DNA of 64,000 nucleotides from Echinococcus granulosus (lineage: Eukaryota; Platyhelminthes; Cestoda; Cyclophyllidea; Taeniidae). The notes beneath the pieces are model-generated. The model had not been told where the DNA came from, ran no database searches, and worked only from the letters and a program-made list of their open reading frames with translations. The stretch spans positions 45,683 to 109,682 of the forward strand of contig NW_020170479.1 of NCBI RefSeq assembly GCF_000524195.1. Reading direction: 5' to 3'. Both the position numbers and the translations under genes were made by a program. Below, one piece after another: positions 48,801-60,178 of this stretch. Positions within the stretch are counted from its first letter, which is position 1. Each line of letters opens with the position of its first letter.

Positions 48801-51800
48801 TAATAAGTAAATCATTCGGTATAATTTTGTTTATCTTAGACGTTATTTTACACACATACCTTAAAGAACGGTGCCTACAAGTTACGGAGTTGCCACAGGT
48901 TGGAATACAAATGATTGCCATTATACTTGATTTGATGAAGCCTCTTTTCAGATCAATTCTACTCACTGAATCCACAAATCCCATAAGTACAATTCTAGCA
49001 ATCTTCAATAGCTGGCTGGTTGTTTAGCTTCCTCCTGGTGTTTTTTGTTTGTTTCGCAGTGACCAAAAGGTTCGGTCGTATAAGGTAGTACTTAAAATGA
49101 CTTTCCACCTGTGTGCGATTCTGCGTATGTATTCATTACAAACCATTGGCGTTCTCTATTGTGCATTCTGATGGTTTGCTTATTTTAATCCTCATGCGCT
49201 CTTTGTCTTGTGAACCTGATGGATGTGATTTGAGCTTGTTTACTCTAGGAATAAAAGTTGACTAGGTACCAAAGCAGCAGAGATTTCTTGTTATTTTTGT
49301 AGCGTTTAGAGACGTTAAAGTCTATGGTAGCTGAATGCAAGATCCGGAATAAGTATAAAATTCTATTCTGGTAGCAAACTACTTTTTTCCATTATAAGGA
49401 ATTACATGTCACCATCGATTGAAGTGATTCAATACTAAAATATCGAGTGATCATAAAACAACCAAAGGAGGATTCGTGGCAAAAGCTAAGCAAGTGAGCC
49501 TCATCCCTATTCACTAATAGATGACAAGCAGCTTCAGAGTCAACAGACAACTCCCTCTTGACTTAATTTTGCATCTTCTGTAAAACGCTATTTTTAGAAT
49601 GACTGACCGGCCGGTGATGAAAAGTGTTTTTTGCATTCCCAAGCTAGGCTAACAATTGCATATTTGACTATCCTCCACCAGTCCATCCACAATCCACCTC
49701 ACACTTCTGAGGCACGCACAATTCCACCCTCAAAAGACTGTGCATGTTTTGTGTGTGTACGTGCGGATTATAGTCAGAATCCCCTACATGTAGAGGGCCA
49801 GACAATTCCAGCTGAGACCTATCCCCCGAAAAAGAGGCTTTTAAAAATAGTGTAAGAAAGACACTCATTTTCTTCTTCTCTTCCTCTATCTTTATCAAAA
49901 ACAGCCATGTCGATGCAGCTGAAGAATTCATTGGATTAAATAGATATAAGACTGAATCGTGAGGGTGGCTGCACATTAGCTGGTTAGGAGGGGAGAGAGG
50001 AGAGGGTGGAGAAAAATGAATGGAAGGGAAAATGAGTGGAAGGGAGCCACTCATCAATCCTTTCCGTTCTATGGCGCTTATTTTCCCTCAAGTTACATTA
50101 ATCACATTTTGGCATAGCACAAGTGCGGAGGAAATAGACAGTGAAGAGGTAAAAAAGAGGCAAGAACAAGTGTTGTTAAGTTTTTCTTTCTAGTGCCTAA
50201 AATTTTTAATGGATAGTTTGTGGAAAGCTTTTAAGAAAGGATGGTGGATTATGCACAGATGATATCTTATAGCACCTGCTCCAGATATGTAATTGTGTTG
50301 GTAGCCACTATGGCTGCGAAGCTCTTGTTAAACTTTGCCTACTTTTGCAAAAGGTTTAAGTGAAGTCAAGCACACCTTTAAATCAAAATCCCTATCAGTT
50401 TTTGGTGACATTTTAAGTTTATTAAACATGACCCAAGTTCTTTACATCTTTAAAGTATAATCCTCTTTGAAGTTGGAATGAACCGAATACTTTCCTTCTA
50501 CCATAGATCACAGTTTTAAATTCCCATTCATTATTCAGATTAATCAGGCCTCGAATTTCGGAGTTTAATCATTAGCCGTTGATATCGTGCAGCTACCATT
50601 ATGTCATAGTTTTGTGATGGTGAGCAGACGTGTGTTTTCAAATCACCTCCAAAACTGCAACGTTATAGTGAAAAGGTGAAAATTTATGTAACGCTTAGAA
50701 AAAACGCAAATGTTTACCTTTGTGACGACCTTAACTCCGCCACATTAAACACCGCCGGATTCTCCACTACCTTTTGCGCCATCCTCATCAGACTCGATCG
50801 AGTTTCTTGTAGTTCGCTCCCATATGCTTCATAGAGCCGTTTGGCTAACATATCCTCTGGAACATCTTCAAATGTTTCAACATCAACAAACGGGTTCTCA
50901 GCAGCGGTCGATGTGGATGGTATGCCTTTACTCATTCTGGGTAACCATACCACCTCTGATTCACTCGATTCGGCACTCATCTCCCCTTCTGTGATGGTCG
51001 ACTGTTTTTCTGCTAGCGGAAGATCCACTGAGATGGTAAAGGAGGTGGTAGATGAGGAGGATGGTGATTTTCTTTCTATGTCACTAGAGGATGGAGTAGA
51101 CATGGAGTAGGTGGATTCGGTCTCTTCTAAGGCTTCTTTGATGTATTTTGGACCGTCAGGAGCAAAACGGAAGTTTTGGATGATTTGGCCATAGCTGGAG
51201 AGGCTCTTCTGACTTGTCTCCGTGGTGGTTAACAGCAGCTCACCAAGATCAACATTGGGAACCACTGGGATTTTTGGAAAGGGATCATTACATTTGACAA
51301 TTGCATCGGTAATGGATTTTCGCATCATTGAGACCTTTATTTAGAAGAACAAATAACAAGCGTAGTATCAATATCAAAAACATTAGCTCAAAGAGGAATT
51401 ACGCTTTTATGTGATATACATTTATGCGTGGAAAATATGCCAAGAAACAAAATATATCACAAGGAGCATGAGATGTACCTGAAGATGGGACAGATAGCGG
51501 TATGTGTTGACCCCTAATTGCTTGAGCTGTTTAATGATGCGTCGACCGACCTCCAAGTAAATGGCATTCTCTCCAGCATCAAGTTCTCTAGTGCGCACTT
51601 CGGTGACAATCTTTCGGTAGAGCAAATCCCACATATGCCTCACCGTCTCTCTCACGCTCTCCAGGACTAAAAAGTGTCTTAAGAATTGAGAGAAGACTCT
51701 CAATTATGATTAGTTAACATCTATGCGATTTCTTAGTTCAAGGGCTGTTTTCAGTACATTCAACAATGTCTTCTTATCAACGCAAATCAGGGCTGTCTTA

Positions 51801-54800
51801 TATTGTTCATTTCACCATTATGTAATTTAAGGACTTACTTTAACAAAATGCCAGCTAGATCAATCATTTCGAGGAGTTGAACGGCCTTTGCATTGATAGC
51901 AGAGCGAAGGAGGACCAGAACAATTCGATTTGGTTCAAGCCCAATGTAGGGTTCTAGGAAACCTTCACATGACACTGCTCTTTTTAATTCCTCTACCTAA
52001 AAGATCAGATAGTTATTTACGAATTCATATATGTCGGTATGTTAAGTGAATGCAAAATTCAAGCCTTTAAAGCAATGTTTTAGCTAGTTTAATGGTCGGA
52101 ACGTGATCTCCTGAACGTCCAATTATAGCCGGCTCAAACTTTCAAATTAAATTCTATTCTAGTTGTGCTTTATTCAGTTTACTTATATTCATATTTATAT
52201 AAGTGATGTAATCAACCTTTTGACCATAGCCAAACAAATGGAATAACACAACTAATTTTTGAAAGGAGCTATGCAGATATCCAAATGATTTTGTTGCTCG
52301 AAGATATAAAACCTAACGTCTATGGGGAGTAAAATACTGTAAGCAGTACGGTCTCCTTTAAAAAGAAAGAGAAAGCCTAGTTAGAATCAAATAATTGGGA
52401 ATTTGAGCTATAATTAACCATCGTATTTACAACCACATCACAATACTAACACCTACAAATTTTAAACTCTGCTTGTCATTTTTATTTTGGATTCCCAACC
52501 TAACAGGTGGCTTTACTCTGAAGCTGAATTTACAATTATCAAATCCTTCTATAACATTTGTCAACCTTGGATCTTCAATCGCATTAACACGTTTTGTACT
52601 AAACGTTGGAGGACGCTGTTTGCCTGATGTATACTGCTGTGATCTTGACTGCCTTTCCAGTTGAATTCATTTCCTTTGAAGCAAATCTCACCTGTGCGTG
52701 ATTTGCAGGTTTAGGCAGGAAAATTGAAGCGTCATGTGTAGCACTAGTGACGCGCGTATTAATTACACGATCAGTTCCGTCTTCATACAGTTTGTTGTCC
52801 TCCATGGCTTGATGCCAGTCCCACCTAATTTTCCCATCTGAAGTCTTTTTGTAGCAGTTTCATTTTGTTTACAACACTTTATTTGTCTGCCTCCCAGCGA
52901 ACATCACTGAAGCTACCATTAATGAACGAACCGAGTAGGAGCATCACGTGATGCATTCTTATATGAATTAAGCGGAAAAGATGTTTAGGTCACCTGCTAT
53001 CAAAACCCTGGAATCCAAAAGTCGCCTATCAGAGTGTTACTATTGTTTTATTCTAGTATGGCACCACGTGCTTTCATTTTGGCTTCCCTTTTATTCAAAT
53101 CTACTTTCTTTAAAGTACCTCTCATCTATGCATAAAATCCAGGCTCAAGCAGGGATTTTGGAGAGTCACGTGCAATGCTAGTAGCAAGCGTGCTAACTAC
53201 ACAAGCTTTACAGCCTTTACAAATTTCGGCCACCATCCTGGTTTCATGATATTCCCTTCTCCTCCTCCTCCTTCTCCTCCATACTATCAGCAAAGTCTCA
53301 TTCCGACCTACAGCCTATGCCATCTCCAGGGCGAAGTAGGACGTTAAATCTTGTTAAGACGGCATTTTGAAGGAGTGTTTTCTCCCTGATAGTGCGTAAA
53401 GTAAAAGGTTTTTAACCTAGAGCACGGCCAAGATGAGTGTAATTAGTTGCATTGAAAAGCCTAAATATTTACTGGTAGTCCCACAACGAATTCTTACTGC
53501 TTTTGCTGCTATGGTCGTGGACGCAAATGGACCAACATCAGAACTCCTTAGTTGCTTTTCCATATACCAGATTGGGGAAGGAAAATTTGGGCGTCACATA
53601 TGTGACTCTAGTAGCCAAAGTGCTGGCATACTTTAAGCCAGTTAACAGGTTAACAAAAACATTGCACAGATTGATGCCACTTCAAATGTCAGTGCTTGAA
53701 AACTGAAATAAATGATTGGCACATACTCACCCGTTTACTCAGTCTCGTATCAATAGAGCTAATGTCACTCTGATGCAGAACTTCTAAAATAGAAAATATT
53801 TTATGATTATCATTCAATAGACCAAAGGAGCCTTGTTTGTAGCTGAAAACGAGGGCGCATGCACAATGTCACCTGCTTTAATTAGGCTAGTGGTATGTAG
53901 GCACTACAAGTGCAGTGCTATTAAAGGTGAAAAAAAAAGCTGAGGAGCCTCGAAAGACTAGTTTCATTGAGCTGATTCATCCGATAAAAGAGGATTACCG
54001 ACTCTAAGGCAGTTATCCAAAATTCCTCAAATTTGTTTACTCTACTGCTTGATCTTATTCATCATCATATTTTTCCCAAAATTTTCTGACCGGCTACTGT
54101 TTGATAAAGTGCATTTGTTAAAAAATTTAGTATTTATATAAAAATTTCGTACCGCTGATGTCGCCTGGATTCTTATTGATAAAATAGATATCCGATGCTG
54201 AAATATAAATAAAGTTACATACACCTATTCACGCGGGTTAAAACAGGCACTATTTTAACGCAAGTGAAATGAAATGATCATCAGACTAGGCCAAAGCAGC
54301 GAATTGTTTTATTTCTTCCATTAAATAAGATAAAATAAGGAATTACGCAGCTCTGTCAGTCCAGTTACTTGCATGGTGACTTTCGAAGGACCAAATTTCG
54401 CTACCTCTCCTTTGACGGCCGAAAACTGTGAAGGCTCTTTTGAGGCCTGTCGATTGGAAACAGCCAAATCTTCTACCAAATCAGCTACCTGTTTTGGTAG
54501 AAGGGTAAATGGCTTTTAATCTTTGACTTATATTAACTTTCTAGACAACTGGTTAGAAGGCTGGGTAGAGATTTAGCTTAATTAAGGTGTTGGTTTTATT
54601 TGATCTGTCCAAGCCTTTGCTTTGCTAAATTCGTAATTGAATTTGAGGATCTATGAGGCCTACCTCCATGGAAAGCACTGACCCTCCCGTAAAACTTGGA
54701 CTTCGCGTAGGAATTTCATCGATAATCTCATTAGTTAGGGTAATCTGACTAGATAATTCATCCACTTCAATGGATTCAAAGAAAGGGAGAGTTTTTTTCT

Positions 54801-57800
54801 CTTCATCTATCGACTCCTCCACCTCTTCCTCGGCCTTTTTACTTCTGCCGCTGTCTTCACTGATGCTTTCTGTGTGGATTCCTTCAGACCTGCTCTGTCT
54901 ACTTTTATATATGTGATAGCCACTTTCATTGACTTCTTCTTACTCCTTCGTTTTTCCTGACAAATCGCACTTGGGTCTGGAGTCTTCTCTTCGATGGTGC
55001 CAGGTATTGGTTCCGCTGTAGGCACTGTGATGATAATGGGTGTCCTGCGTCTGTGTCGATATTCCTGCAAACCTTGTTGATGCTTTTGGATCTGATATTC
55101 CAACTCCTTCTGTCGCTTTCGAATGCGGGATAGTCTCTTAGCTGTCTCCTCATCGCTTTTCTAAAAAAAGGAAAAGCATAATTCTCCTCAAAAAAGTGAT
55201 ATTGCAGAGAGTCACTGAAATGTTTTGTGAATGATAATATATTTAATCACTACGGCTAAAAATGCATATAAAACTTTTGCTTTCAATAAGGTTTTTCTTC
55301 GTGACTGTTTTTTTTGGGCAGCAAACATCTCCCACTCTTTGTCCGAAAAGTGAAGAATTGTAGGGAAACTATATTTGATCAAATTTGATCTAATGTCGAA
55401 TCTTGGGGGTTATCAAACATGGTCACCAGTGAGTTTCCTAAACAAACAGAAAATGAACTTGGCAATACTGTAGTCTGTCACTAAACAAAAAACATTCAAT
55501 CAAAAATTGCGCTTTGGAATGTATTGAAATTAGTGAACTAGAAAAACACACTTTGCTTTAAAAATGCTGTGGATAGTGCTGGTTTTTATGCATTCTTAGT
55601 AGCTACAAAGTCAATTCTGATATAAAAATTGAACTTTTGCACTTTGTAATACAAAATTTAGCCCTTAAATTCTAGTGCTAGTCTTTAAAAATAAAACATT
55701 TGTAGTTTTGGAAAATTATGAAGGCTTTGGAAGGGCTGAGAAGATGTTGCTCTACCGTCTATCTAAAATTTTGTGTTTATTGGTGCGCAGCATTCTCAAA
55801 ATCTTGAAACCAAAATAGCCTATTTGCATCAGTGTCGTCGTTCCTCAAAGTGCCTTTCATCTGCCATAGATATCATTCTCAAATTCCTTTGCACATTTCG
55901 CAAAAAACATGCATTTACACTTTCGTTATACAGGATCCTAAAAAGTCCCATGTCTAAATGTCTTTCACCAAATACAGGAAGCCCACTAAATCGGTAAAAG
56001 TATCTAATATTGGCAGCATATTTACAGCAACATCGCTAATGTGGGGCTGACTTTCGAGGTTCCTAAACTAAAGATAATTTGCAAAGATGATCACAAAGAC
56101 CCACCAACTTTCCAGTAATACAATCTCTAAGGATCCCCAAGTACGTCTCCAACTCCTCTTCTTCGCAGCGCTTGAGAGCATTGAGAAGCCCTTGAATAAT
56201 CTCCACCTTTGCTCCGGTCAGGCCCTCCATCCTCCTCATTGGAATTTTAGCACCCCCGAGACATCCTACAATAATCTGGTTTACCTCATCTGCACTTATT
56301 TCAAGCTGCGTCCTCAGGCTATTTATCACAATTTCTTTAAGTGCTGCAAATTTTTGCACAAAGGCCTTCACGAAATTCTCATTTCCTGCCGCTTCTATCA
56401 ATCTTGCTGCGGCATCTTTGTATTCGTTGGATTCAAATTCAGATCTTCGATAGATCTCCATAAACTTTAAAGCAGACTTCGCGGAACCCAGAGCGTTTGA
56501 TAAAAGAGTCATTAGCCAGCGTGGTTTTGTGATAGTACGAAGAAAGATGGAGGCTGATTCTTCACCCAAATAGGCTTTGATTTTTCGCGATGCAACTTTG
56601 CTACGATTTAGGGCTTCTGAGATCCTCAGTGCCGTTCTATTCCTGCTGCCAAAATGATGTTCAAGGAGAAGTAGTGCACTATTCATTTCATCATCATTGA
56701 AAAAATCCTCCTTTTCTGATACTTCTGTGAAAGACTCTGTAGATTCTGATTTTGATTTTTTGGCATCAGGTCGTTTCTTTCGGACTGAAACGTGTGTTTA
56801 ATACTTAAAACAACTGTTGAATTTTCATCAAAATATACAGCAATGATAACAAAAAATAACCACAATTTGGTACTAGAATAAGTTAATTTAAATAATTACT
56901 TTTAAAAGATATAAAAGAGTACATAAGGCCTCCCATATTATGTTAAAAATTTGCCACAATTTAACAAAAAATTTCATCACTGGTTATATGCCCAGGGTCT
57001 CCAATGGCAACTATAAAAAAATGTAACAGAAATTTACGGAAAGATGAGAGCTGACTGCTAATTTTACAAAAGTTTTAGAGCTGTACTCCTATTCTTTGTG
57101 ATTTTAACTCCTCGGTTTGGTTTTGTGCACTTGACTTTAGTAATCCGAAACAGCGGACTCAAGTAAGAAGCTCCCATTTTCATTTTAAGTGCCTATCAAC
57201 TCAATCGACTTTATCTACTAAGCATGTCATCTTCTTTTAATAGAGGAATTTTTCTCTCCTCCCTTATCCAAATTAAAATTTTTTCAGCACAATATTGACT
57301 TTAACAAGTTTAGAGCTTTCAATAGGAAAAAGCAAAGCAAAAAAAGCTGCTAAAGGTCTTTGGAGGAAAGATCTCTATTTGACAAAGTTTTCATTTGCGA
57401 AAACCCATTTAAAGGTAGCTAGTTAAAAAGAACTTTAACATTTTAAAGTTGGCCGACGGTTGTTCTTTGAGATAGTTTGCAATGGAAAAAAGGCTAAGAG
57501 CGATTCTCCTCAATGTTTTGAAAATTATTTCTTGTAAAATCTGTTGCTAGGGAAGTAACATACAAAAAGTACCATTCAAAAATTTTGATTAGAAAGAGGC
57601 AAAAAACTAAAATTCTAAAAGCTATTTAAAACAGCTTGTGTAAGGTAGGTTATTTAAGTGGTTTCGGACTACTATATCAAGACCTACTCTTCTGTTCAAA
57701 GTTCAAAAGTAGTGAGATCTTTGTTTTAACTTTTTCAACTACTTTGGTGCCTCGTCTCCTCCCAATACCCTGAAGTTGGGCACCCACTCGCTTATCACAA

Positions 57801-60178
57801 GTAGCATCCAATTCCATCAGAGATTTTGAGGCCAGGACCATCTCGTCCTTTGAAATATGCGCTTGTGTTTTGGATGCATCCTTTGGCTTTATAGTAAATG
57901 GTGTGGTCAATTCACTGCTGCGCCTCGTATCTTCACCCTGCATCACGGGAACGTCTGTTTTACGGTGCCCTTAGCATGTGATAGTCACGAACAACTGTTC
58001 GTGGGACAATCATCAGTATGATATTTCATCTTAGTCATCTGGGTCCACCGATGATGCATGAAGGTATGAATGTGGATCGGCATCCAAGTTGAACAATGTG
58101 TACTTTATGATTTAGCTGGCTGATACTAGCACCGATAGGATCTCCTTCAACCGCATATCTACTACCTAAGCAACTAAACTAATTAACCCGACTTTTGGTT
58201 GGTCATTTTTATTATTACTTTTGATGAATTTGGAAGCGTTTTTTGAAAAACAACTGATAAACTGCCTAAAGTTCCCGAAAACTCACAAAGACAGTGGCTG
58301 TGAGAAGTGCAAGCTCGCGTTTAGCAACGTAACTTGGATCCGCCCAAAATTTCTAAAATAAAGTCAAGTGAAAATTCGAAAAAAACTTGTTTGGAAGCAT
58401 TTTAGCTATTTTGGATTAATAAGGCAGTAAAGTTAGAGATTACGGACATTTTCGGATCGTTTATTGCTATCTGAGTCTTCAAATTTGACAGCCGAACTCC
58501 CTGTACTTACTTTCGGTAAGAAAATCATTTTAGCTTGATTTGCAAATGCCGTTTCGCTGCTTAGTCACCAGAGCGACTTTTGAATTCTGACTTGAGAAAT
58601 AAATAACATTAAAGTTTGAAGTCTTCCTGAAGATAAATGCTGCATAAAATGAATTATTAATTGAGAAAAGTGGTGCCAATGAATTCTACAAGCGTTGGTT
58701 TCCCATAGTAACTTTACAGAAGTTGGTACTTATTTATTTTTAACGTCGTGTTTTTCCTACAAGTATTTCTTTTTCTCAAAAAGTTGTTTTTAGACAATTA
58801 TATTGGGTTTGTTTATGAAATATCATTTAAGATTAGGAAAAATCCACTAAGCCGTGTGCAACTTTGATTAGCTTTGTATAATATGGAGATGGAATTGCAC
58901 CTCTTCTTTCACTGCAACATATAATTATTAAAAGGGATTACCAACTTTTGAAGAGATGTAAAAGATTTTTCATGTTCTATTGAGTTTGGGATAAAACCTA
59001 AAATAAAGGGACTAAATGTAAAGTACAAACCGCTATGAGTTAATCATCAAAATGAAAATTTTATAGCATAACATTTATATAAAATAAGCAAATTCGAAAT
59101 TGGCTTTTCTAGACAAAGCAAAATATGAGATTGAATACTAGAGCCAAAATGCAGGAATTTTCCTTCTATTTGGATTGCATTCCCTTGGCATGAAATATGC
59201 ATTTCTGATATCTACACCAGTGTATTTGTGATAGTAACAAAGGAATCTGATTTTTGGTATCACTGCAATAACCGAAAAGCTAATTAGTTGTATTTAACAA
59301 TTTTAATGCAGGCCTTTAAACCGAGGTTTTTTTCAAGAAGTGGTATTAGGAAAATTGGAGTTGCTATGTGATTTTCAAGTGTACGAAAATGTAATGCATG
59401 GAGTCTTAATGCCATGACCAACGTCTTTTTTGCTGTTAAAGCCCGATAACACACAAGTATCCAAAGTATTTTAATTAAAAAGCAAAAAGGAAAAAAAATT
59501 AAAATTAACAGGTAAACTTGTAGGATACAACGTCAGGTATAATTTCAAATTCTCTCATTCAGGTGATGACTTATTTCATATATTCTTAGCCTTACTACTA
59601 AAGAACCTTAGTGACCAGTAAACTCATTACTAATTGCTGTCAGGGATTTACAGACTGCTAATCTGTAGGTAATTATGGGACAACTGCGACTAAACTAACT
59701 TTTGTTGATTTCGTACTTGACGATAAAATCTTAGAAATCTTTATGTTACTTTTAAGCAAGTGGTTTTAGCTAATTCGATTTTATTAACCACGAAAATGGG
59801 AATTGACGGTGGGCATCTTGTCAGAAAATAATGCAGGCTACTTTAAAGAAAATGAATTTACTGGAATTACTTACCATCTATCGCTACAATATGGTTGGGT
59901 AATCTCTGCGCTTCAAACATCATGTTCTTAAACACCACATTTGCTTCTTCAATTGGGCAAACGAGCGGGTAGGGATAAAATGGAGTATTTAACACACAAG
60001 CCGCCTGCCACACAGGATAGCATATGGAGTAGGCGAGGGGCCAGAAGAACTCCACATCGTCTTCATGCACCGTGAGTCGAGCTGTGTCCGACGTGGTCCC
60101 GGTTTCTTCCGAATCATGGAAGTCGCTCCTTTCAGCTAAGGAATTGCTGGTATTTGTGGGTGGACAGAAGCAAAGCAT
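33884..60178 (-). CDS. Very large unrecognised helical/coiled-coil protein, about 36 exons
   Basis: Minus-strand exons read in one phase-consistent chain of about 2,280 residues. 5' part: 60178-59875 (ATG, TAA 15 nt upstream in frame), 57954-57688, 56784-56105, 55160-54944, 54869-54664, 54488-54347, 54197-54153, 54025-53999, 53783-53731. Middle: 51996-51839, 51677-51479, 51334-50718, 48696-48474, 46423-46227, 45875-45674, 45413-45384, 44403-44176, 44049-43888, 43795-43602, 43475-43274. 3' part: 43092-43063, 43000-42944, 42783-42577, 42107-42009, 41624-41532, 41085-41041, 40683-40606, 38462-38397, 38292-38251, 37805-37731, 37461-37393, 37055-36987, 36724-36677, 36176-36078, 35893-35787, 35722-34703, 34176-33884. 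The N-terminal half is helical, the middle has armadillo-like helices, the S/T-rich linker sits in short exons, and the C-terminal part is basic with a Pro-rich tract. Family not recognised. It could be two genes; the C terminus is unresolved. Confidence 0.6.
38565..39320 (+). mobile_element. TRIM-like non-autonomous repeat, intronic copy 1
   Basis: The start (GGCCATTG, then a CTTCTAACGTCTTCAACAA-like block, then GGCGCTACA) matches the LTR-like segments elsewhere in the window. The internal part around 38765-38870 (GAAGGTCTGAAAATGACAT, then GCTATTAACAACTAAAGTGA) is clearly shared with 44885-44985 and 46940-47010. The part near 39210-39290 (AGTGACTGGTGCGGATGG) is shared with 47320-47395. No open frame of note. 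It lies in an intron of the large minus-strand gene, in the opposite orientation to it. Confidence 0.5.
43888..44049 (-). other. Exon of the large gene carrying an in-frame TAA
   Basis: This 162-nt exon has a good acceptor (CTGTAATAG), a good donor (AAG then GTAAGC) and phase 0 at both ends. It reads ENEALVWLLRRHE, then TAA at 44008-44010, then ILPTLKAIFERTF through to HSKQFSLLK in the same frame. Both sides of the stop look like real helical protein. Options are a nonsense allele, a sequencing or assembly error (for example CAA read as TAA), or a 45-nt intron starting at a weak GTTTGG donor and ending at the TTTAAAG acceptor, which would remove VWLLRRHE through LPTLK. Confidence 0.6.
44640..45010 (+). 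mobile_element. TRIM-like non-autonomous repeat, intronic copy 2 (truncated)
   Basis: The LTR-like part ends near TTTTCAGGAAAGTCCCAAGG at about 44768-44787. The internal block GAAGGTCTGAAAATAACATT and GGCTATTAATAAGTGA matches copies 1 and 3. The match fades after about 45010, so this is probably a 3'-truncated or deleted copy. Same orientation as the other two copies, antisense to the host gene. Confidence 0.5.
46690..47640 (+). mobile_element. TRIM-like element with two direct terminal repeats, intronic copy 3
   Basis: Two diverged direct repeats of about 135 nt (46699-46832 and 47469-47603) flank roughly 640 nt. Both contain GAGGCTTC, GTACTTCC, a CTTCTGCTTATCATTAATAC-like stretch (CATTCTACTTATCGCTAATAC on the left) and end near GAAAAGAC. 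The internal region shares blocks with the copies at 38565 and 44640 and has no long open frame. Short direct terminal repeats around a non-coding interior fit a terminal-repeat retrotransposon in miniature (TRIM), a class known from taeniid cestodes. Primer-binding site, polypurine tract and target-site duplication were not confirmed by eye. Confidence 0.55.
47641..48473. other. Intron remainder of the large gene, nothing recognised
   Basis: AT-rich sequence between the TRIM-like copy and the exon ending at 48474; no exon or repeat recognised. Confidence 0.5.
52600..53900. repeat. Three to four diverged copies of a short dispersed repeat
   Basis: A pattern of AGG, then AAATTTTGG-like, then GTCACGTG or GTCACATATGTGAC, then CTAGTAGC, AAGTGCT and ACTAC recurs at about 52700-52775, 53130-53205 and 53555-53630, with a weaker match at about 53850-53910. 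Spacing is about 425 nt. The copies sit in one intron of the large gene (between exons 53783-53731 and 51996-51839). They may be remnants of tandem insertions of one short element or an old segmental tandem duplication. Confidence 0.42.

Noticed and set aside
49668..50057. 129-codon minus-strand frame rich in Pro, Ser and Leu
   Set aside because: Driven by CT-rich composition; no splice sites in phase with the large gene around it.
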